A DNA stretch of 64,000 nt from Epiperipatus broadwayi (Eukaryota; Onychophora; Udeonychophora; Euonychophora; Peripatidae), in contig JAQFVV010006208.1 of the NCBI GenBank assembly GCA_028023455.1, positions 7,116,963-7,180,962 of the forward strand. Reading direction: 5' to 3'. Positions within the stretch are counted from its first letter, which is position 1. Each line of letters opens with the position of its first letter. A program made the position numbers and the translations under genes. This document shows positions 57,481-64,000 of the stretch, piece by piece. The notes under the pieces were generated by a model that had not been told where the DNA came from, did not search any database, and saw nothing but the letters and a program-made list of their open reading frames with translations.

Positions 57481-59450
57481 GTTTATATAAATATGGAAGA
57501 ATACAAAGAATGTGGCATGCTGAAAAAGAAACTTAACAAATTGTATGAGAAGCCTAAAGATGAAAAGTATAAAAAAGGTAGAGATTTTTGAGGTTTGTTG
57601 TTTTGTTGTCAACTGTGCCAACTTTTGCTACATATTTGCAAAACAAACTATTAAAATATCACAGCAAAATATATTAAAATAATATTCAATAAATGCTAAA
57701 ATTAAGTCTTTGTTGATACGACAAACAAACAATATGTCCACCTATGATACAAAACTCTAAACTACATAAGTTAAAAATATTATCTCCAACACCTTTGTTA
57801 TGAAATATAATGATCCTTAACTTTATACACCCCATAAATTTATAACAATCAAATAATGTACGTTTCTACTTTATCATTTGATAGTAAATCCTCGGAGAGT
57901 TTTGCCAGGCATATATGAAATAATAATAAGATCAGGACAAACTGTATATAGTTCCAACCAGCTCATTAATCTTCAGGTAACTGGTGCCTGGGACCGTTAT
58001 CCCCACTATGTCTTCCTGTGCCAACTCTCCATTATATATCTTTTCTGCTAACTGGCCAATGTGTCACACACAATTGTAAAAATGAAGAAAACCTTCTGTT
58101 TCTTTTTGTCCAATCTTTATATATCTCTGAATTTTTTCTTCTCCCTAATTAAATTCTGCACTTACAATTCAATTAGTGTATTTTAATTTATTTCATTTCT
58201 TGTCTTATTAATTCAAGTTATTTTTCCTCAATTTCTTATTTCGTTATTACAGATTTAATCAGCTCATTTTCTTTTTGTTAATTAAAAACAAACATATCTT
58301 ACATATTTTCTCTTTATCATTTTGAAACAAAAAAAAACCATACCTAATTATTTCTATTTATGCAAACACTTATACATTTATTCTCATTTCCTTAAGTCAT
58401 TCTTTTTCCCCAAATTCTTATTTCTTATCTTTTCTTGTGGGGTGCTTTTCTTTTTATTTTAAAATTCAACGTGCCTTTTAAAATACCAACTTTCTCATTT
58501 CTGATACTTCAAATTATATCGTAACATTTCTTTTTTACTCACACTTTTATATAAATATAATAGTTTATCTATTACGAAGATACTAAATGAATATAAACAA
58601 TAAATAATACAATTAATAAAACAACTGTATTAATGTAGAGAAAAATATTATATGTTAGTGCTGATTAGAATAATTTGATAATAATAAATTGGAAGAGGTA
58701 ATACATGAAAAGAGAGAAATAAAAATGGTTTTGGAGGAAATAAATCTTTAACTTAGTTAATATGGCTTCTAAATGCATTAAATTTATGCACAGAAATTTC
58801 TGACTTCATTTAAAGAGAAGCCATTTTACAAAGCTTCGAAATATGTTAATGGAATCATTAATATGATTAACTTTTAATTTTTTATTATTATTATAATGAT
58901 GATGATGATGAAATATACATATAACCATATTAGAGATGAGCTTTATTTTGTAAAATTATCAAAATATCCCTGGTGCATTTTCAACTACTTAATCATACTA
59001 GTCATAATCATGGCATTGATGGTGAAATGAAGATTGTAGAGAATTTGCATATTTGAATGCAAATAAGTTATTTATATTGGCCATTTTTTTTAAAAGGGGG
59101 ATGCAGGAATATTTTTTGTTAATTGCATGTTTATCTCTGGCAGTGGGCCAGACCTCTTTCACCTTCCACTTGGCATGGTTATATTCGAAGCAGACCACAC
59201 TGGTAGATGTCGGTTTGAAGGTGTGGTCAAGGTTGGATTCGTGCTCGTAGAAGATTGATTTGGCATCAGTTTGAGCTTTGGCACGGTTATATAGGTGTCG
59301 GTGTTGTGTAATTCGGGTGGATAGGTTGGCATGAAATAATAAATTACATTTTTTTAAAAATGAGATTCAAATTATTCTTAAATAAAATAAAAAATATAAT
59401 TGATTTGATATTAACTTCTGAAAAAAGGAGGAAACAATTTTACAAAAGAT
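57481..59450. other. Intronic sequence, little recognised
   Basis: Mostly AT-rich. A GC-richer stretch at 59100-59340 carries TTGGCATGGTTATAT and TTGGCACGGTTATAT, of unknown origin. No exon signature. Confidence 0.4.
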
Positions 59451-59462
59451 GATTATAATAAC

Positions 59463-59572
59463 GTGAAAGGCTGAAACCTTTGACTTGTGCAGTCATTATT
59501 ACATCTAATTGGCTGTCATTTAAGCATTTTTAAGGCGCATCTGGCAAAGGTTTCAGCCTTTCACATTATTAT
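59463..59572. repeat. Short perfect foldback
   Basis: GTGAAAGGCTGAAACCTTTG and CAAAGGTTTCAGCCTTTCAC are exact inverted repeats around 70 unpaired bases. Confidence 0.8.
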
Positions 59573-59819
59573 TATCATCTCTTGCACTTAATAAATTAAA
59601 AGACGATTGTAAGGTTATAGAGAAAGCATTATATATTATTAAGATGATATGTTTTGAGGCCAAAGTCTCAAAATTATAAATTGGGGGAAAATTTTAATAG
59701 ATTTTGCTATATTAATTTTTAATGTAATTTTAATATTGTTAATTTAATTATATTAAATAAATTATATATTGTTTCTATTTAGTAGAAGCTTTATACATTG
59801 ATATGTATATATTTTTAAG

Positions 59820-59915
59820 TGCCAAGAGTAGCAGAACCTAAATACCCAGATACCGATCTAAAATGGAAACCACCAGAAGCTATAGAATATGATCGAAGAA
59901 GAGAAGATCGAGGAG
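59820..59915 (+). CDS. Exon h: linker between Ig5 and FN3
   Basis: The 96-base exon lies between TTTTTAAG and GTATTA. Entering in phase 1 it reads PRVAEPKYPDTDLKWKPPEA, then a strongly charged run (YDRRREDRGG). It has no domain of its own and links Ig5 to the FN3 module. Both boundaries are phase 1 and the frame stays open across both splices. It is the least certain exon because it is short and lacks a domain signature. Confidence 0.78.
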
Positions 59916-60044
59916 GTATTAATGATTAAAAACAAAAATTTTTTTTTTCTATTTATTAAAAAAAAAATTCTGATTTTATAATTTTAATTTGAACTTATTA
60001 AATATATGTTTTCTATATAATAATTGTAAATATTTTATTTCTAG

Positions 60045-60383
60045 GTGCTCCTTGGCCTATCCCTGATGCTCCCATCATATCTCACATGACTGACAGGCAT
60101 CTTCGTTTATCCTGGAAACCATCTTTGCCTGTAGCTCCAAGATATGCTCCTATTTCTTACATTATAGAAATGTGTGAGTTACCTGGAAAAGATTGGGATA
60201 CTATTAAAAGAGGTATTATGAATCCTGTCTGTGATGTTGGAATGCTTAAACCAGGAGTTGATTACAAATTCCGAGTAAGAGCAGAAAACATGTATGGCAT
60301 CAGTGATCCCTCTCCTAGTGCAGTTACTCTAAGAGATAAACTAGAACCAAACATTCCTAAACCATATGTACCAAAAATGCCAG
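60045..60383 (+). CDS. Exon i: fibronectin type III domain
   Basis: The 339-base exon follows TTTCTAG and ends before GTAAAA. It encodes a complete FN3 domain: PDAPIISHMTDRHLRLSWKP (A/B strands with the core Trp), ISYIIEMCELPGKDWDTI (C strand), LKPGVDYKFRVRAENMYGIS (F/G strands with the Y-x-F-R-V-x-A-x-N signature). Ig then FN3 then protein kinase is the order in obscurin/Unc-89 and MLCK-type proteins, so a kinase exon may lie beyond 60384; none is visible up to 64000. It ends in phase 1. Confidence 0.94.
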
Positions 60384-60792
60384 GTAAAATATATCTTTTT
60401 ACAAAATTGATTAATATTATTAACGTTAGCAATAAAGTTATTTAAATACAGAAATACGATTTTCATTATATGTTTATTATAATATTTGCATAATAGTATT
60501 TTGGATAATTAATAATAGTAGAGCAGGGATGGGCAAACAGTGGCCCGCAGACCACATGCGACCCGCTAAGAGTTTTTTTGCAGCCCACCAAGACAGTCAG
60601 AAAAATCCACCTGGAACCTATATTTCCTTCCCATGCATGACCGAAGAATCTTCTTATATTTCCCACTAGGAGGCCACATCAATACACATCTGCAGTGTAA
60701 ATATGATACACAGTGCTTTTCCAGTTGATCTGATTAATTTCAATTTTGTCTTTACAACAGTAAATATATAAATTTCCAACTTTAGTGAAACC

Positions 60793-60935
60793 ATGAACCA
60801 CCTGAAAAAATGTAAAATCGGTGATGAAAATCGTGTGTTTAATGAAGAATGGACAAACAAATATTTCTTTGGAAATACAGGGAATAAAACAGTGTGTTTA
60901 TTGTGTCATGAAAAAAGGTGTGGCTTCCGCTACCA
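60793..60935 (+). pseudogene. N-terminal fragment of a hAT-family transposase
   Basis: NRVFNEEWTNKYFFGN and VCLLCHEK resemble the N-terminal zinc-finger region of hAT transposases related to vertebrate GTF2IRD2-type proteins. The frame then runs into the 33-base repeats and stops at 61032. Nuclease parts are deleted. Confidence 0.65.
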
Positions 60936-61062
60936 CAAAGTGGCCCCCGACACGGCCCTCCGCTATCACAAAGTGGCCCCTGACACGGCCCACTGCTACC
61001 ACAAAGTGGTCCCCGACACAGCCCTCTGCTAACCTCCGCTTCCACAAAGTGGCCCCCAAGCC
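60928..61062 (+). repeat. 33-base GC-rich tandem repeat
   Basis: Three units plus a partial, each with ACAAAGTGGCCCC and GACACGGCCC. Period 33 keeps the frame (11 codons). Confidence 0.85.
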
Positions 61063-61099
61063 AAAACAATTGCCCACCCCTGTAGTAGAGTATTTATAT

Positions 61100-61940
61100 T
61101 GTTTAGCAGTACAGAAAAGATAATGATCTTCATTATCAGCAATCTAAGAAGATTGCCATTAATGTAAAATTTAACAATGTGATCTGTCTCCCTCACATTA
61201 AATAACATTGAAGATCTTGATTTGCAATCATTATTGACCATTGCTGAATAAAAATCTCTCCATAAATCTCTAATCCATGGCTTTTTTTTGTTCATAATAC
61301 TTCAATAAATTTCTTCATCTCATTTATTCAGACACAGGTAGTAAACCTTCTGTATTCTCTTATGCTTTAATTTAAGATTTCAACTGTCCATCTATTATCA
61401 TCTTTTCTAACCATAATAATATGTGTTCATATTGCCTCTGAATTCTTTCACAGATGTAAATGATACTGGTTTATTCTTTCACCCTCTTATTTTACTTTTG
61501 ATTCCTTGTTACTCCTAAGACATTTCTTTTTTAATACTTTGCTATACGATCTAAAATCTTTGTATTACGTTTCTATTATGTCTAAATCTCAGATTCATAA
61601 GTAAGTACAGGTAAAAATCTTTTTCAAAGTCACAGGTATATTTTGTTTTAACATTATTTGTAGCAAAGAAGTTTAATTTATTGATGAATTACATCTAGTA
61701 TATCTTTATCAGATTATTAATTACATATATATTTAAAATTGATAACTTTTCTAATTCATTAATAACAATCTTCCTTTTTTTTAAAAAAAAACAAATATGT
61801 TATTTGCAAAACCTAATGATTTAAATAATTTCCATTTATGTTTATTTCTAAAGCGTTCTAATTTAATTTAAGAATAAGAAAAACATAGACTTCCCAATTA
61901 AACAAGTAATATTTCTAAATGTGCTAAAATGCAGGCAATG
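61100..61940. other. AT-rich sequence
   Basis: No exon was found after FN3. Short minus-strand pieces (61029-61295) are vaguely LINE-like, but I could not assign them. Confidence 0.4.
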
Positions 61941-61956
61941 GTGAAGCTAAGTACAA

Positions 61957-62301
61957 CCACTAAAGATCACATGATCACCATTTATTATGCTTGCTCATAA
62001 CTGTTATTAAAATAGGCAAAACTCTCCATACAGTAATGCCCTCAGTGCAAGCCAGAATAATCAATGAATGCAGGAAAGTGCATAAAATCCCTATCTAGTG
62101 CCTACTCAGTCAATATCCCCAAAATAGTTTCTAGCTGTGGCTTTCATCAGTGAGGAAGCAAAGCTACAAGCTAGAAACCAGTCTGGGGATATTGGATGAG
62201 TAGGCACTAGATAGGGATTTTATTCACAAGCCTTCTGGCATCCATCGATTACTCTGGCTTGCACTGAGTGGCACTACTGTATGGACAGTTTTGCTTGTTT
62301 A
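61957..62301. mobile_element. Family A foldback element, copy 8
   Basis: Starts CCACTAAAGATCACATGATC, ends GGACAGTTTTGCTTGTTTA. Perfect 13-base flanks AAGCTAAGTACAA (61944-61956 and 62302-62314). The left arm holds an intact-core hammerhead on the minus strand. Confidence 0.9.
62112..62160 (-). ncRNA. Hammerhead-like ribozyme, family A copy 8
   Basis: CTGATGA (complement of 62144-62150), stem II AAGC-CACA-GCTA (three pairs and an A-A), GAAA (62128-62131). Stem III is ACTATT with one mismatch, the site is TTT, and stem I is TGGGG with CCTCA. Confidence 0.55.
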
Positions 62302-62434
62302 AAGCTAAGTACAAATTGTAATATTGATTGACTGAGCGCTTTCGACAAGTTTTATCTTTTCATAATCATAGCAAATGGGTTGTGTGAATATGATAGAAAA
62401 GGTATGTGATGAATATTTAAATATATTCAAATTG

Positions 62435-62545
62435 TCTTGCATTGGGGGTCGAGAGGTCAGCGCGACCGCCTTGCACTTGCAGGCAGTTGCCCGAGTTGCG
62501 GGTTCGCGTCCCGGCCGATGCTATGACATTTAAAAAAATATATAT
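62435..62545 (+). repeat. tRNA-derived SINE with 14-base target duplication
   Basis: Head GGGGGTCGAGAGGTCAGCG, B box GGGTTCGCGTCCC, tail TGCTATGACATT, A-rich. Flanks ATATATTCAAATTG are at 62421-62434 and 62546-62559. Confidence 0.85.
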
Positions 62546-62973
62546 ATATATTCAAATTGGATTAGAAAGTCCACCTTTTGGAAAGAGATTTGTAAAATGC
62601 ATTCCATAAAACTGCTCTAAGAAAAATTGTACAGTGTTATTAATATTAATCTTACTAGTAATCCCATGTAATCTAATCATTGCAGTTGTATTTTGATAAA
62701 TATTTTTCCGAATTTGACAATATCTGTATCTATGTCTTAGAGTTCCAGAGCTTGAATCACTTAGGCAAAGTTTATAAATTCAAATGCCTTTTGTTATCTG
62801 TAAATCTAGTGCAAAAAAAAGTAACTCATATTCATTGTTTTTTTTATTATTAATAATTATTTGTGATATTGTTATATAATTATTTGTAAATCTATCTTCT
62901 TTTTTTATTGGTTAGTAATGAATTGTAATGATCTTAGTAAAGCTTTTATGTAGAACTGACAGAAAGAACCACT

Positions 62974-63320
62974 AAAACATCGCACAGCTTACCCAGTCTG
63001 TTAAAACAATGCAAATCTTTCCATACAATAGTAACAACCAGGATAAGCCATAGTCATCAAAGGGTGCTAAATTTGTGCATCAAAATCCCTATCTAATGCC
63101 TACTAATCTAATATCTCCAGACTAGTTTATAAGTACAGTGATCTCAGATCCAAGGCTCCTCACTGATGAAAACCAAAAACTAGAAACTATTTTGGGGATA
63201 TTGGCTGAGTAGGCTCTATATAGGGATTTTATGTACAAACTTTCCGTATCCATTGATTACGAAGGTTTGCACTTGGTGGCACTACTGTACGGAGAGTTTG
63301 GTACTCTTATTAAAACTCAG
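62974..63320. mobile_element. Family A foldback element, copy 9 (diverged)
   Basis: Starts near ACCACTAAAACATCGCACAG, ends near GGAGAGTTTGGTACTC. The right arm (63148-63209, + strand) keeps CTGATGA and GAAA, but stems II and III are weak. Flanking duplication unclear. Confidence 0.7.
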
Positions 63321-63814
63321 TACTCTAATCCTAACTCAAGGCCCACAAAGATGCCATTATCTAGAAATTTAGCAGGCTAAGTTCAGTGTAGAGCTGTAAT
63401 CATCATCAGTGATCTGTGACTGGGATAACCTAAATAAATCAGTCGGAAAATGATATAGGGAATAAGAATTATATTACCTAAAATTAGTAGTGTATAAAAT
63501 GTAGAATATAAAAATTTATAAGGGATAAATGTCCTTTGATAATGACGATTTTATGAAACCACTGTTATTGATCTAATGGGAGTATATTTTTTTACATTAA
63601 GATATGATAGCTGAGACTTAGATGAGGTTAAAGAACCAACTAATCTTGATTTACGCAGTGTGTATCCTAGGTCAGGATTATATAATAATGATCGAATCAA
63701 TGTTCCCACATAAAGAAAAAAAATAAAAACTATGTACCATTATACAAATAGGCAATCAATATGTGACTGGTGTGTTCCTAGTTATTTCTCTATCTTTTCT
63801 AATTTGCAGTTACA

Positions 63815-63905
63815 ATAAGTCATATATCACATGACCTAATTTAACAAGCTTTGCAAATATCCCCAACCCTATATTCTGCAAAACTTGTTAAGAGCTTATT
63901 TGCAA
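63815..63905. mobile_element. Family B-related fragment
   Basis: TATATCACATGACCTAATTT, then AACAAGCTTTGCAAATATCC, matches family B; a short inverted arm (TATTCTGCAAAACTTGTTAA) follows. The ribozyme part is missing. Confidence 0.6.
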
Positions 63906-64000
63906 GTTTTATATATATATAATGCATAATGTTAAGCAGATATAAGTATTACAAATAGAAATTCAATTAACTTTAAACTATATTAGTCACATTTCCCATC

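Larger units (their letters stand above)
60524..61082 (+). mobile_element. hAT-derived element with transposase N-terminus and 33-base repeats
   Basis: Ends CAGGGATGGGCAAACAGTGG and CAATTGCCCACCCCTG are hAT-type inverted repeats. The 8-base duplication TAGTAGAG is perfect (60516-60523 and 61083-61090). It is a 559-base internally deleted copy that still holds the start of a transposase and a tandem repeat. Confidence 0.9.

Noticed and set aside
58998-59250. Overlapping 65-66-codon frames on both strands
   Set aside because: No domain, no splice context and no codon signal; reported only as an unexplained patch.

Overview
The window reads as animal nuclear DNA: AT-rich, long introns with GT/AG junctions, a muscle-type Ig/FN3 gene, and several eukaryotic transposon classes (Ty3/Gypsy LTR element, Penelope-like elements, LINEs, tRNA-derived SINEs, hAT relatives). 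An invertebrate bilaterian is likely. The sequence alone does not fix the species.

Only one host gene is convincing. It lies on the + strand as nine exons between 13349 and 60383. When spliced, every junction restores the frame over about 670 codons, giving five I-set Ig domains, a short linker and one FN3 domain. Order and spacing fit a titin-superfamily giant muscle protein; obscurin/Unc-89-like is the leading guess and a stretchin/MLCK-like protein is the alternative. Both ends lie outside the window, and a kinase domain may follow.

Most of the remainder is mobile DNA. 1-7692: decayed Gypsy element (gag, protease and integrase relics, LTR-like repeats). 7700-13000: foldback elements. 13.3-33.4 kb: exons for Ig1-Ig4 with introns holding SINEs, hAT-type elements, a LINE, foldbacks and a Penelope-like element with RT and GIY-YIG endonuclease remnants. 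33.4-50 kb: a 16.6 kb intron with LINE, hAT, Penelope and foldback material. 50-60.4 kb: exons for Ig5, linker and FN3, with an intron almost filled by one repeat family. 60.4-64 kb: a hAT-derived element, foldbacks and a SINE.

The main discovery candidate is a set of small, dispersed, often palindromic or tandem elements that carry hammerhead-ribozyme-like cores (CTGANGA, a hairpin, GAAA, a tiny palindromic stem III, a UH cleavage site, and a long two-part stem I). At least four unrelated families (called A, B, D and H here) show the layout of a minimal type I hammerhead. Families A and B are flanked by direct repeats of a strikingly constant 13-14 bp. Family D and some others occur as head-to-tail partial dimers. 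Together with the Penelope-like endonuclease remnants, this suggests retrozyme-like non-autonomous retroelements inside the introns of a muscle gene. All structures were folded by eye and no search was run.
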